Positions 9,209 through 17,541 of a stretch of DNA of 64,000 nucleotides are shown here, piece by piece; position 1 is the first letter of the stretch, and each line of letters starts with the position of its first letter. Source of the DNA: Chitinibacter tainanensis DSM 15459 (GTDB lineage Bacteria; Pseudomonadota; Gammaproteobacteria; Burkholderiales; Chitinibacteraceae); contig NZ_AUCN01000021.1 in assembly GCF_000429785.1 (NCBI RefSeq), forward strand, positions 28,526-92,525. Reading direction: 5' to 3'. A model generated the notes under the pieces. That model worked only from the letters and a program-made list of their open reading frames with translations, made no database searches and had not been told where the DNA came from. Made by a program: the position numbers and the translations under genes.

Positions 9209-9916
9209 TCAGGCCTGAAGAATAAACACCGTTGGCCGCTTATTCAGTTGCGGCTCGGGGCGTTTTTTCCAGCTGGCGATATCCAGTGTGAGGATCTCCT
9301 GGCTGGGCAAGGTGAGATCGCAGGCCACGGTGAGCCGGGTGCCGGGCTTGAGGGTATCGCGCAGCGCGCTAAAGAGCGCCGGATTGCGATAGGGCGTTTC
9401 GATGAAAAGCTCGGCTTGGCCTTCTTTGGCGGAAATGGTTTCCAGCTGGCGGATGGTTTGCAGGCGCTGGCCGGCATCGGCCGGCAAATAGCCGTTGAAG
9501 CGAAATTTCTGCCCATTGGCGCCCGAGCCCATTAGCGCCAGTAGCAAGGACGATGGCCCGACCAGTGGCATCACGCGAACACCGCGTTGATGCGCCAATT
9601 GCACCAGTCGCGCGCCCGGGTCGGCCACGCCGGGGCAGCCGGCTTCGGAGAGTAGACCCACATCGTGGCCATCGAGCAGTGGTTGCAGCAGGGCGCTGAC
9701 TTCCTGTGGCTTGGTGTGCTCCGAGAGCTCGGCCATGCTCAGGCTGCGTAATTCATGCGGAGTGCCAAATAACTTCAGATGCGCGCGGGTGGTTTTGGCG
9801 TTTTCCACCACAAAATGCGTCAGCGTACGGGCGATGTGGAGCACCTCGGGCGGCAAAATGTGCTCAAGGGTGTCGCCGCCCAGCGGTACAGGAATTAAAT
9901 AAAGGGTGCCGGCCAT
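9209..9916 (-). CDS. SAM-dependent methyltransferase, RsmI / tetrapyrrole methylase family
   Basis: A 235-residue cytoplasmic methyltransferase. It opens with G-T-L-Y-L-I-P-V-P-L-G-G-D, the RsmI-like start. G-L-L-S-E-A-G-C-P-G-V-A-D-P-G-A is the SAM-binding D-A-G-x-P-x-x-x-D-P-G block in variant form, and L-V-G-P-S-S-L-L-L-A-L-M-G-S-G follows. RsmI methylates C1402 of 16S rRNA, but this is the shorter paralogue group (about 235 rather than 285 residues, lacking the C-terminal helical part), whose target is not established. It lies downstream of maf on the same strand, separated by one of the 49-base palindromes. Confidence 0.85.
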   Translation of the reverse strand: MAGTLYLIPVPLGGDTLEHILPPEVLHIARTLTHFVVENAKTTRAHLKLFGTPHELRSLSMAELSEHTKPQEVSALLQPLLDGHDVGLLSEAGCPGVADPGARLVQLAHQRGVRVMPLVGPSSLLLALMGSGANGQKFRFNGYLPADAGQRLQTIRQLETISAKEGQAELFIETPYRNPALFSALRDTLKPGTRLTVACDLTLPSQEILTLDIASWKKRPEPQLNKRPTVFILQA

Positions 9917-9936
9917 GATGGTTTCGCTTGGCTAAA

Positions 9937-9985
9937 GGGTATTGCCCTGCGGGCATTGATTCATATTGCTTGCAGAGCAATACCC
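9937..9985. repeat. 49-base palindromic element, copy 1
   Basis: This element begins GGGTATTGCC and ends GCAATACCC. The inverted arms pair over 11 bases (9935-9945 with 9977-9987). The centre carries a second inner pairing around gcattga / tattgc. It lies between maf and the downstream methyltransferase gene. Length and ends match four other copies in the window. Confidence 0.8.
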
Positions 9986-9991
9986 TTGGGG

Positions 9992-10591
9992 TTAAAGAAG
10001 GGCGAACTGCTCGGCGTTCAGCATGCTCACCAGCTCGATCAGCGGCAGGCCGATGATGGCGGCCGGATCGCGGCCTTCGATGCTGGCGATCATCACCACA
10101 CCCAGACCTTCGGTTTTGGCGCTGCCGGCGCAGTTGTACGGCTGTTCGCGCTGTAAATAACTTTCAATCTGCGCGTCGGTATAATTGCGCATGGTGACGC
10201 GAGTGATGTCGACCACGCTCTGGGTGTGGCCTGTGGCGGTGTTATGCAGGGCCAAGGCCGTATGAAAATCAATGCTTTGCCCGCGCATGGCTTGCAATTG
10301 CGCCACGGCCCGCGCGTGCGTGCCGGGTTTGCCCAGTTGCTCGCCATTCAGTAGCGCCACTTGGTCAGAGCCGATAATCAGGCTGGCGGGAAAGCGCGCG
10401 GCCAGGGCTTGTGCTTTGGCAATGGCCAGCCGCTCGCTGGTTTGGGCGGCGGTTTCGCCGGGCAGCGGGGTTTCATCCACTTCGGGCGCGGCCACCTCAA
10501 AGGGTACGCCCAAACGGCTAAGTAACTCCTTGCGGTAAACCGAGGTCGAGGCCAGAACCAGCCGGGGCGCAGGATGGGCTTGTTTTTGCAT
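9992..10591 (-). CDS. yceF: Maf family nucleotide pyrophosphatase, YceF type (7-methyl-GTP pyrophosphatase)
   Basis: A 199-residue house-cleaning enzyme that hydrolyses modified nucleoside triphosphates. L-V-L-A-S-T-S-V-Y-R-K-E-L-L is the family start, A-A-P-E-V-D-E-T-P and I-I-G-S-D-Q-V hold catalytic acidic residues, and C-A-G-S-A-K-T-E-G-L-G with G-R-D-P-A-A-I-I-G-L-P-L follow. The S-D-Q-V and C-A-G-S-x-K-x-E-G forms match E. coli YceF, specific for m7GTP, rather than YhdE. As in many proteobacteria it sits beside yceD-rpmF, here divergently. Confidence 0.9.
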   Translation of the reverse strand: MQKQAHPAPRLVLASTSVYRKELLSRLGVPFEVAAPEVDETPLPGETAAQTSERLAIAKAQALAARFPASLIIGSDQVALLNGEQLGKPGTHARAVAQLQAMRGQSIDFHTALALHNTATGHTQSVVDITRVTMRNYTDAQIESYLQREQPYNCAGSAKTEGLGVVMIASIEGRDPAAIIGLPLIELVSMLNAEQFALL

Positions 10592-10624
10592 AAGAAATGT
10601 TCACCTTTTGCGGTCGACGCGCAA

Positions 10625-10653
10625 TTGACACGGGTAGGTGCGCATTATATCAT
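10625..10653 (+). promoter_or_regulatory. Sigma-70 promoter for yceD-rpmF
   Basis: A perfect -35 TTGACA (10625-10630) is followed by a 17-base spacer and TATCAT (10648-10653, five of six consensus bases). The predicted transcription start is near 10660, which rules out the upstream in-frame codons and supports translation of yceD from 10685. Confidence 0.8.
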
Positions 10654-10684
10654 GCGCGGTTTCCGGTTCTACGCGGCAGCCAAG

Positions 10685-11179
10685 ATGACTGTGATTCATA
10701 GCGCGGAATTTGCGCAAGAAGCTAAAGAACTCAAGGGTTCGATACCACTTGCCCAGCTTTCCCGCCTTCACGATCAGCTGGCCGATACGTCAGGTGAAGT
10801 GCACTGGCATATCGAAGGCGGCGTGGATCGATTGCAACGCTTGTGGCTTTATTTGGAAGTAACAGGTGATTTGCAGTTGGTCTGCCAACGCTGTCTGACC
10901 GGGGTGCCGTGGCCGCTGCATAGCGAGACCGTACTGACTCAGTTTACCAGCGAGGCGGACATCGACGAGGCGGAAGCCATCGATGAAGACCTGGAAGGTA
11001 TGCTGATTGATCCAGCGCTGGATATTGAGGCGTTGGTCGAAGACGAAATCTTGCTGGCCTTGCCGATTGCGCCCACGCATACGCAATGCAGTGACAAAGA
11101 CGCGCTGGCCAAATTGGCGAGCGATAAACCGAATCCGTTTGCAGTCCTGGCTCAGTTGAAAACCAGGAAAGCGGAATGA
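10685..11179 (+). CDS. yceD: YceD / DUF177 family protein
   Basis: A 164-residue cytoplasmic protein of the DUF177 family, whose members are linked to 23S rRNA or ribosome assembly and almost always precede rpmF. Visible features are C-Q-R-C-L at about residues 77-81, the acidic stretch around E-A-D-I-D-E-A-E-A-I-D, V-E-D-E-I-L-L-A-L-P-I and the hallmark tail K-P-N-P-F-A-V-L-A-Q-L-K. The ATG at 10685 is chosen because the promoter at 10625-10653 places the transcript start near 10660, leaving a leader of about 25 bases. The Shine-Dalgarno is weak. Confidence 0.88.
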   Translation: MTVIHSAEFAQEAKELKGSIPLAQLSRLHDQLADTSGEVHWHIEGGVDRLQRLWLYLEVTGDLQLVCQRCLTGVPWPLHSETVLTQFTSEADIDEAEAIDEDLEGMLIDPALDIEALVEDEILLALPIAPTHTQCSDKDALAKLASDKPNPFAVLAQLKTRKAE

Positions 11180-11204
11180 CAACTGAGTATTAAGGAGTAT
11201 TAAC

Positions 11205-11384
11205 ATGGCCGTTCAACAGAATAAAAAATCACCTTCTAAACGTGGTATGCACCGCGCTCACGACTTCCTGTCAGCTCCAGCTGTATCTGTTGATCCAGCA
11301 ACTGGCGAAGTTCATCGCCCACACCACATTTCTCCAAACGGCTTCTACAAAGGCCGTCGCGTAATCAAGGCTAAAGGCGAGTAA
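11205..11384 (+). CDS. rpmF: 50S ribosomal protein L32
   Basis: A 59-residue basic ribosomal protein, beginning [20 protein letters not shown] and ending [10 protein letters not shown], typical L32. A strong AAGGAG ribosome site lies seven bases before the ATG. This is the Cys-free form, without the zinc-binding CxxC pairs, as in E. coli. Codon use shifts to highly-expressed codons (GCT, GTT, CGT) relative to neighbours. It lies 25 bases after yceD and ahead of plsX, the standard order. Confidence 0.97.
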   Translation: MAVQQNKKSPSKRGMHRAHDFLSAPAVSVDPATGEVHRPHHISPNGFYKGRRVIKAKGE

Positions 11385-11425
11385 TTCGCGGCTTTGATTG
11401 CCTCTCTAAGCTTTGCTTAGCCTAG

Positions 11426-11466
11426 CGGCGCAAGTGAGACCTCTCGCTTGCGCCGTTCGTCGTTTT
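11426..11466 (+). terminator. Strong hairpin between rpmF and plsX (attenuator-like)
   Basis: A 13-bp stem with one G-U pair (11426-11438 with 11443-11455) and a four-base loop is followed by ttcgtcgtttt, a weak T tract. It may terminate only part of the rpmF transcripts and so set lower expression of the fatty-acid genes. Confidence 0.6.
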
Positions 11467-11610
11467 ACAAGCACAAGCGAGTACACTGGTGCGCTCATCT
11501 CATGATGAGGTGACCAGTCCAGCCTGAGTTTTTCCGTGTGAAAAGCCTCGGCGCTGGTTTTTCTTGGTATTTTCCGGTCGGACGTAGCGTCAGACTGGGT
11601 GGGATTTCAG

Positions 11611-12657
11611 ATGGACATTACCGTTGCAGTAGATGCCATGGGTGGCGATCACGGAACGCATGTTACCGTGCCGGCCGCCTTGCGTTTTTTGCGCGATAAC
11701 CCCGATGTGAATATCGTGTTGGTGGGCCTGCCGGATGCGCTGGCCGCCGAGCTGACCGCGCACAAGGTCGAAGTGGGGCCGCGCCTGCGCATTCATCCGG
11801 CATCCGAAGTCGTGGCGATGGATGAATCGCCGCAGCTAGCCATGAAAAACAAAAAAGACTCGTCGATGCGCGTGGCGATCAATCTGGTGAAGTCGGGTGA
11901 GGCCAATGCGTGCGTGTCCGCCGGCAATACCGGCGCCTTGATGGCCACGGCGCGCTTTGTGCTCAAGACCATTCCGGGGATTGATCGTCCGGCGATTGCC
12001 AGCCTGATGCCGACCATGAAAGGCAGCGAAACGCTGATGCTGGATCTGGGCGCGAATGTCGATTCGTCGCCAGAGCAGCTGACGCAGTTTGCGATCATGG
12101 GCTCAGCCATGTATGGCGCGATCAAGCAAAGCGCTAGCCCAACGGTGGGCCTCTTGAATGTTGGCTCGGAAGACATCAAGGGCAATGAAGTGGTGAAGGC
12201 CGCCACCGAGCTATTGCGACAAACCCGGTTGAATTTTGCCGGTTATGTTGAAGGCAATGACATCTACAAGGGCACCGTGGATGTGGTGGCCTGTGATGGC
12301 TTTACCGGCAATATCACGCTCAAGGCTTCTGAAGGCGTGGCGCAAATGTTCAGTACCTATCTGAAAGCCGAATTTAGCCGCAGCTGGCTCAGCAAGCTGA
12401 TGGCCATGGTGGCCATGCCGGTATTGAAAGGATTTAAACGCAAGCTCGATCCGCGTCGCTATAACGGCGCGTCGTTTCTGGGCTTGCGCGGCATCGTGGT
12501 GAAAAGCCACGGCGGTGCCGATTCAGTGGCATTTTACTGGGCGCTGGCTCAGGCCGTTGAGGAAGCCCGCGCCGGTCTGATTCAGCGTATTACCGATCAG
12601 GTGCAGCAAGAGCTGCAGCACCTTCAAGCCGCAGATGCGGCTGTTCCGAACGCATAA
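11611..12657 (+). CDS. plsX: Phosphate acyltransferase PlsX
   Basis: A 348-residue peripheral membrane enzyme making acyl-phosphate from acyl-ACP for phospholipid synthesis. [14 protein letters not shown] is the family start. [19 protein letters not shown] and [12 protein letters not shown] are conserved blocks. The ATG at 11611 is chosen over a GTG four codons earlier because it aligns with the family start and has GGGTGGGA at suitable distance. It begins the plsX-fabH-fabD-fabG-acpP-fabF block. Confidence 0.96.
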   Translation: MDITVAVDAMGGDHGTHVTVPAALRFLRDNPDVNIVLVGLPDALAAELTAHKVEVGPRLRIHPASEVVAMDESPQLAMKNKKDSSMRVAINLVKSGEANACVSAGNTGALMATARFVLKTIPGIDRPAIASLMPTMKGSETLMLDLGANVDSSPEQLTQFAIMGSAMYGAIKQSASPTVGLLNVGSEDIKGNEVVKAATELLRQTRLNFAGYVEGNDIYKGTVDVVACDGFTGNITLKASEGVAQMFSTYLKAEFSRSWLSKLMAMVAMPVLKGFKRKLDPRRYNGASFLGLRGIVVKSHGGADSVAFYWALAQAVEEARAGLIQRITDQVQQELQHLQAADAAVPNA

Positions 12658-12672
12658 AGCCAAGGGGGCGTT

Positions 12673-13632
12673 GTGATTTATTCCCGCATAGCCGGCACGG
12701 GCTCGTACCTGCCAGAACGCATCCTCACCAACCACGAGCTGGCGCAGTCGGTGGATACCAGCGATGAGTGGATTGTGAGCCGGACCGGGATTTCGGCCCG
12801 CCATATCGCAGCGGATGATCAGTTAACTTCCGACCTGGCCCTGATCGCCGTGGAGCGGGCCATCGAAAGCGCTGGCATCGCACGGGAAGACATCGATCTG
12901 CTGATCGTAGCCACCACCACGCCGGATAATATTTTTCCATCAACGGCATGTCTGTTGCAGGACAAACTCGGTCTGCATGGCTTTCCAGCCTTTGATGTGC
13001 AGGCCGTCTGCGCGGGCTTTGCCTATGCACTGACCACGGCCAATGCCATGATCAAAAGCGGCGCGGCTAAATGCGCGGTGGTCGTGGGGGCCGAGAAGCT
13101 CTCTAATCTAATTAACTGGCAAGATCGCGCCACCTGCATTTTGTTTGGCGATGGCGCGGGCGCGGTGGTGCTCACGGCGTCTGCTGAGCCGGGCATTCTG
13201 GCGACCAAGCTGCACGCCGATGGCCGCTATAACGGCATCTTGAAAACCGCGGCGCGCCCGAAACAAGGCGTGCTCGATGGTGAGCCGTGGATTTATATGG
13301 AAGGCAATGCCGTCTTCAAATTCGCCGTGCGGGCGCTGGCCGATGTGGCCGAGGCTACGCTGGCTGAGGCAGGCTTGCAAAAGAGCGATATCGACTGGCT
13401 GGTGCCGCACCAAGCCAATGTGCGCATTATCGAATCCACCGCCAAACATCTGGGCATGAGCATGGACAATGTGATTGTTACGCTGGCTCAGCAAGGCAAT
13501 ACTTCGGCGGCTTCGATTCCGCTGGCACTGGATCATGGCATCCGCACTGGCAAAATCCAGCGCGGCCAAACCCTGTTAATGGAAGGGATTGGCGGCGGGT
13601 TTGCCTGGGGCGCTATTCTGGCCAAGTACTAA
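12673..13632 (+). CDS. fabH: 3-oxoacyl-ACP synthase III
   Basis: A 319-residue condensing enzyme that starts fatty-acid synthesis from acetyl-CoA and malonyl-ACP. The catalytic triad is visible: C113 in Q-A-V-C-A-G-F, the histidine in V-P-H-Q-A-N and the asparagine in Q-Q-G-N-T-S-A-A-S. The start is the GTG at 12673 with AAGGGGG just before it. It follows plsX by 15 bases. A terminator follows the stop, so fabD probably also has its own promoter. Confidence 0.97.
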   Translation: MIYSRIAGTGSYLPERILTNHELAQSVDTSDEWIVSRTGISARHIAADDQLTSDLALIAVERAIESAGIAREDIDLLIVATTTPDNIFPSTACLLQDKLGLHGFPAFDVQAVCAGFAYALTTANAMIKSGAAKCAVVVGAEKLSNLINWQDRATCILFGDGAGAVVLTASAEPGILATKLHADGRYNGILKTAARPKQGVLDGEPWIYMEGNAVFKFAVRALADVAEATLAEAGLQKSDIDWLVPHQANVRIIESTAKHLGMSMDNVIVTLAQQGNTSAASIPLALDHGIRTGKIQRGQTLLMEGIGGGFAWGAILAKY

Positions 13633-13636
13633 ATCC

Positions 13637-13663
13637 AACGGCGCCATCAGCGCCGTTTTTATT
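13637..13663 (+). terminator. Intrinsic terminator after fabH
   Basis: The stem aacggcgc / gcgccgtt has a catca loop and runs into TTTTTATT. It splits the fatty-acid cluster between fabH and fabD. Confidence 0.8.
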
Positions 13664-13719
13664 GGGTTTCAAACAATTGTTTTAGGGTGGGTTAGCCCGC
13701 CACAACCAAGGAGTGAGCG

Positions 13720-14646
13720 ATGTCATTGGCTTTTGTTTTTCCGGGTCAGGGTTCGCAAGCTGTCGGCATGATGGCCGGCTGGGCAGAAATGCCGATTGTG
13801 AAAGCCACATTTGATGAAGCTTCCAGCGTGCTGGGGCAAGATTTGTGGGCCATGGTCAGCGACGGCCCGGCCGAAGCGCTGAACGCCACTGTGAATACCC
13901 AGCCGGTGATGCTGGCCGCGGGTGTGGCCGCATGGCGTGCCTATCAGGCCCGTGGTGGCGCACAGCCCGCCGTCCTGGCCGGGCATAGCCTGGGCGAATA
14001 CAGTGCGCTGGTGGCGGCCGAAGTGCTGAGTTTTGGCGACGCGCTGGAGCTGGTGCGCCTGCGGGCCGAAGCCATGCAGGAAGCCGTGCCAGCGGATACC
14101 GGCGCGATGGCCGCGATTTTGAATCTGGCCGACGCCGACATCATCGCCGCTTGCGCGGAAAGCGCGCAGGGCGAAGTGGTGCAGGCGGTGAATTTCAATT
14201 CGCCTGGCCAAGTGGTGATTGCCGGGCATAAAGCGGCGGTCGAGCGGGCCTGCGAGGCGTGTAAAGCCCGCGGTGCTAAACGTGCGCTGCTGTTGCCGGT
14301 ATCGGTGCCTTCGCATTGTGATCTGATGCGTCCAGCTGCGGCGAAACTGGCGGCGAAACTGGCCACCATCGAGTTGCAAGCGCCGGTGATTCCGGTGTTG
14401 CACAACGCAGATGTGGCGAGCTACAGCAATCCGGAACAGATTCGTGATGCGCTGGTGCGTCAGCTGTATCAGCCGGTGCGCTGGGTCGAAACGGTGCAGA
14501 AAATGGTCGCCGACGGCGTTGATCTAGTGGCAGAATGCGGCCCGGGTAAAGTATTGGTGGGTCTGAATAAACGGATCGCTCCAGAGCTTAATTCGGTCGC
14601 CTTGGTGGATGGTGCTGCGCTGGACGCTTTGCTGAGCGCTGAATAA
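13720..14646 (+). CDS. fabD: Malonyl-CoA:ACP transacylase
   Basis: A 308-residue enzyme loading malonyl groups onto ACP. F-V-F-P-G-Q-G-S-Q and the nucleophile elbow G-H-S-L-G-E-Y-S-A-L-V-A-A are present, with the catalytic histidine in S-V-P-S-H-C-D-L-M. The ribosome site AAGGAG stands seven bases before the ATG. It is followed by a 49-base palindrome and fabG. Confidence 0.97.
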   Translation: MSLAFVFPGQGSQAVGMMAGWAEMPIVKATFDEASSVLGQDLWAMVSDGPAEALNATVNTQPVMLAAGVAAWRAYQARGGAQPAVLAGHSLGEYSALVAAEVLSFGDALELVRLRAEAMQEAVPADTGAMAAILNLADADIIAACAESAQGEVVQAVNFNSPGQVVIAGHKAAVERACEACKARGAKRALLLPVSVPSHCDLMRPAAAKLAAKLATIELQAPVIPVLHNADVASYSNPEQIRDALVRQLYQPVRWVETVQKMVADGVDLVAECGPGKVLVGLNKRIAPELNSVALVDGAALDALLSAE

Positions 14647-14652
14647 TACTTA

Positions 14653-14701
14653 GGGTATTGCTCTGTATGGATTGAAATAATTGGTCTGTAGAGTGATACC
14701 C
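14653..14701. repeat. 49-base palindromic element, copy 2
   Basis: This element begins GGGTATTGCT and ends GTGATACCC. The 12-base outer arms (14653-14664 with 14690-14701) pair fully if two G-U pairs are allowed in the plus-strand RNA. It lies in the fabD-fabG gap, 18 bases before the fabG ATG. Confidence 0.75.
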
Positions 14702-14718
14702 CCAATAGGGAGCTAAAG

Positions 14719-15462
14719 ATGAGTTTGCAAGGTAAAGTGGCGCTGGTGACAGGTGCCTCACGCGGAATCGGCCAAGCCATTGCACTGGAACTGGCCCGGA
14801 TGGGCGCAATTGTGGTGGGTACGGCCACCAGCGATAGTGGCGCAGAAGCCATCAGCGCCTACATGAAAGAAGCCGGCGCGACCGGCGCGGGTAAACGCCT
14901 GAATGTGACCGAAGAAGGTGCATGTGACGCCATCGTGGCCGACATCGAAAAAGAATTCGGGGCGATTGCGATCTTGGTCAATAACGCCGGGATCACCCGT
15001 GATAACCTCCTGATGCGCATGAAAGACGAAGAGTGGGATGCCATCATGGATACCAATCTGAAGCCGGTTTACAAATTATCCAAAGCCGTGATGCGCAATA
15101 TGATGAAAGCGCGCTGGGGCCGGATTATCAATATCGCTTCAGTCGTTGGTGCAACCGGGAATGCCGGGCAAACCAACTATTCCGCCGCCAAAGCCGCGCT
15201 GTTTGGCTTTACTAAATCGCTGGCTAAAGAAATCGGCAGCCGTGGTGTGACGGTGAATGCGGTTGCGCCAGGCTTTATCGACACCGACATGACCCGTGGT
15301 CTGCCGGACGAGCAAAAAGCGCATCTGATTGCCAATATTGCGCTGGGTCGCTTGGGCGACGCGCAAGACATCGCCGATGCCGTGGGCTTCCTGGCCTCGG
15401 ACAAGGCAGCGTACATCACCGGCAACACCATTCACGTAAATGGTGGGATGTTTATGAATTAA
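14719..15462 (+). CDS. fabG: 3-oxoacyl-ACP reductase
   Basis: A 247-residue NADPH-dependent short-chain dehydrogenase reducing beta-ketoacyl-ACP. V-T-G-A-S-R-G-I-G is the Rossmann glycine motif, N-N-A-G-I-T-R-D-N the NNAG block, S-V-V-G with Y-S-A-A-K the Ser-Tyr-Lys catalytic set, and the tail G-N-T-I-H-V-N-G-G-M is typical. AGGGAG precedes the ATG directly after the palindrome. Confidence 0.97.
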   Translation: MSLQGKVALVTGASRGIGQAIALELARMGAIVVGTATSDSGAEAISAYMKEAGATGAGKRLNVTEEGACDAIVADIEKEFGAIAILVNNAGITRDNLLMRMKDEEWDAIMDTNLKPVYKLSKAVMRNMMKARWGRIINIASVVGATGNAGQTNYSAAKAALFGFTKSLAKEIGSRGVTVNAVAPGFIDTDMTRGLPDEQKAHLIANIALGRLGDAQDIADAVGFLASDKAAYITGNTIHVNGGMFMN

Positions 15463-15604
15463 TCGGTTAGAATCGCCTCCGTTTGCGGTTTAAGCCGATG
15501 AAGTGCAACTAAAATAACCGCAACTGCGGTAGCACGTTTGCCGGAAAACAGGTAAATTTGCGACTTATTGCACCTTGTAACTGTTTGCAGCGCCAAATTT
15601 TTGG

Positions 15605-15610
15605 TAGAAT
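15605..15610 (+). promoter_or_regulatory. Possible -10 element (TAGAAT) for acpP
   Basis: TAGAAT lies 51 bases before the acpP ATG in a 198-base gap after fabG. No well-spaced -35 box is seen; the nearest, TTTGCA, has a 15-base spacer. Confidence 0.35.
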
Positions 15611-15660
15611 GCGAACGCATTTTTCTGAATTAAGCTAATTAAGGCTTGGGAACTAAATCC

Positions 15661-15900
15661 ATGGAAAACATCGAACAGCGCGTGAAGAAGATTGTTGCTG
15701 AGCAACTGGGCGTGCCTGAAACTGACGTTAAGATTGATTCTTCATTCGTAAACGACCTCGGCGCCGACTCACTCGACACCGTTGAACTCGTTATGGCCCT
15801 CGAAGAAGAGTTCGAGTGCGAGATCCCTGACGAGGACGCTGAGAAAATCACTACTGTTCAACAAGCCGTTGACTACGTTAACGCCCACCTGAACAAGTAA
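15661..15900 (+). CDS. acpP: Acyl carrier protein
   Basis: A 79-residue, very acidic carrier protein. The phosphopantetheine attachment site is S37 in [13 protein letters not shown]. Helical sequence [13 protein letters not shown] matches the family start, supporting the ATG at 15661. Codon use is that of a highly expressed gene. A 198-base gap before it and a terminator after it suggest it is also transcribed alone. Confidence 0.98.
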   Translation: MENIEQRVKKIVAEQLGVPETDVKIDSSFVNDLGADSLDTVELVMALEEEFECEIPDEDAEKITTVQQAVDYVNAHLNK

Positions 15901-15916
15901 TCTCGGTGATTCCAGA

Positions 15917-15953
15917 CCTCCGCTATGGCTAGCCGTAGCGGGGGTTTTATTTT
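15917..15953 (+). terminator. Intrinsic terminator after acpP
   Basis: The stem ctccgctatggc / gccgtagcgggg contains G-U pairs and is followed by TTTTATTTTA. Confidence 0.75.
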
Positions 15954-16052
15954 ATCTGGCGCAGAAACAGCTGTTTGAACCAGTCTTGGCTGGCGCGATC
16001 AGCATTCTGTGTTAGCCGGCAAGCCCGGCAAACCTAAGCGGAGTACCCCCAC

Positions 16053-17294
16053 GTGTCTAAACGCAGAGTAGTTGTTACCGGTTTGGGTCAAGTGTCCCCC
16101 GTCGGCAATGATGTTGCTACGGGTTGGGCCAACCTGCTGGCCGGCAAATCCGGCATCGGCATGATCACTCGTTTTGATGCGAGCGATCTGGCGTGTCAGA
16201 TCGCTGGTGAAGTGAAAGATTTCGATATTGGCCAATACATCAGCCCGAAAGATGCACGTCGCATGGACGTGTTCATTCATTACGGTATCGCCGCAGCCTT
16301 GCAGGCCGTGGCCGACGCGGGCTTGGATGACGTGGCCAATCTGGACAAAACCCGGGTCGGTGTCAATATCGGTTCCGGCATTGGTGGTCTGCCCCTGATT
16401 GAAAACACAGGCGTAGACGTTGTGCACGGCGGCCCGCGTAAAATTGGCCCGTTCTTCATTCCCGGCTCGCTGGTGAATCTGATTGCCGGCCACGTGTCGA
16501 TCATCAAAGGCTATCAAGGCCCGAGCTACGGTATCGTTTCGGCGTGTACCACCGGCGCGCATTGTATCGGGGATTCAATGCGGATGATTCAGTACGGTGA
16601 TGCTGACGTGATGGTGGCCGGTGGTGCGGAAGGCGCGATCTCTAAGCTGGGGATCGGTGGTTTCGCTGCCATGAAAGCGCTGTCAACGCGCAACGATGAT
16701 CCGGCAACGGCATCACGTCCATGGGATAAAGGCCGCGATGGTTTCGTGATGGGCGAGGGCGCCGGCGTATTGGTGCTGGAAGAATACGAGCACGCGAAAA
16801 AACGTGGCGCGAAGATTTATGCCGAGCTGGTTGGCTTTGGCATGAGCTCGGATGCGCACCACATTACCGCACCGAATGCGGATGGCCCGGCGCGCGGCGT
16901 ACAAAACGCCCTGCGTGATGCTGGCCTGAACGCCGCCGATGTGGATTATGTGAATGCACACGGCACTTCAACGCCACTGGGTGACGCGAACGAAACCAAT
17001 GCGCTGAAGATTGCGCTGGGTGATCACGCCAAAAACGTGGTGGTGAACTCTACCAAATCCATGACTGGCCACTTGTTGGGCGGGGCAGGCGGGGTTGAGG
17101 CCTTGTATTCGATCCTGGCCTTGCATCACCAAGTATCGCCACCTACCATCAATATTTTCGAGCAAGACCTCGAAGCCGGTTGCGATCTGGACTATTGCGC
17201 CAATACCGCCCGCGAGATGAAGATTGATGTCGCCATCTCGAATAGCTTTGGTTTTGGTGGTACCAACGGTACGCTGGTGTTCCGCAAAATCTGA
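16053..17294 (+). CDS. fabF: 3-oxoacyl-ACP synthase II
   Basis: A 413-residue elongating condensing enzyme. C165 lies in V-S-A-C-T-T-G-A-H, the first catalytic histidine in [11 protein letters not shown] and the second in [13 protein letters not shown]. The start is the GTG at 16053 with CGGAG nine to ten bases upstream. Length is typical of FabF. It closes the fatty-acid cluster and is followed by a strong terminator. Confidence 0.97.
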   Translation: MSKRRVVVTGLGQVSPVGNDVATGWANLLAGKSGIGMITRFDASDLACQIAGEVKDFDIGQYISPKDARRMDVFIHYGIAAALQAVADAGLDDVANLDKTRVGVNIGSGIGGLPLIENTGVDVVHGGPRKIGPFFIPGSLVNLIAGHVSIIKGYQGPSYGIVSACTTGAHCIGDSMRMIQYGDADVMVAGGAEGAISKLGIGGFAAMKALSTRNDDPATASRPWDKGRDGFVMGEGAGVLVLEEYEHAKKRGAKIYAELVGFGMSSDAHHITAPNADGPARGVQNALRDAGLNAADVDYVNAHGTSTPLGDANETNALKIALGDHAKNVVVNSTKSMTGHLLGGAGGVEALYSILALHHQVSPPTINIFEQDLEAGCDLDYCANTAREMKIDVAISNSFGFGGTNGTLVFRKI

Positions 17295-17324
17295 TTCCCG
17301 CATCAGCTTGGTATCATTGCCAAT

Positions 17325-17352
17325 AAGCCGCTCATTTTGAGCGGCTTTTTTA
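17325..17352 (+). terminator. Intrinsic terminator after fabF
   Basis: A perfect 10-bp stem aagccgctca / tgagcggctt with a ttt loop runs into TTTTTTATT. Confidence 0.88.
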
Positions 17353-17541
17353 TTGCCCTGCCGTTCAGCCTATGGTCGAATACCATTGGTCGGTTAGTGC
17401 GTGCAATACATGCAAGTTGCAATCTGGATTCCTTACAATCTTGGCGCACTCAAAAAATGACAAGAAAATCAGCGAAACGGGCTACAACACAAAATACGGG
17501 GCTATCCCATCCTCGTTTCGCTGCGCAAAAAATGGATAGGT

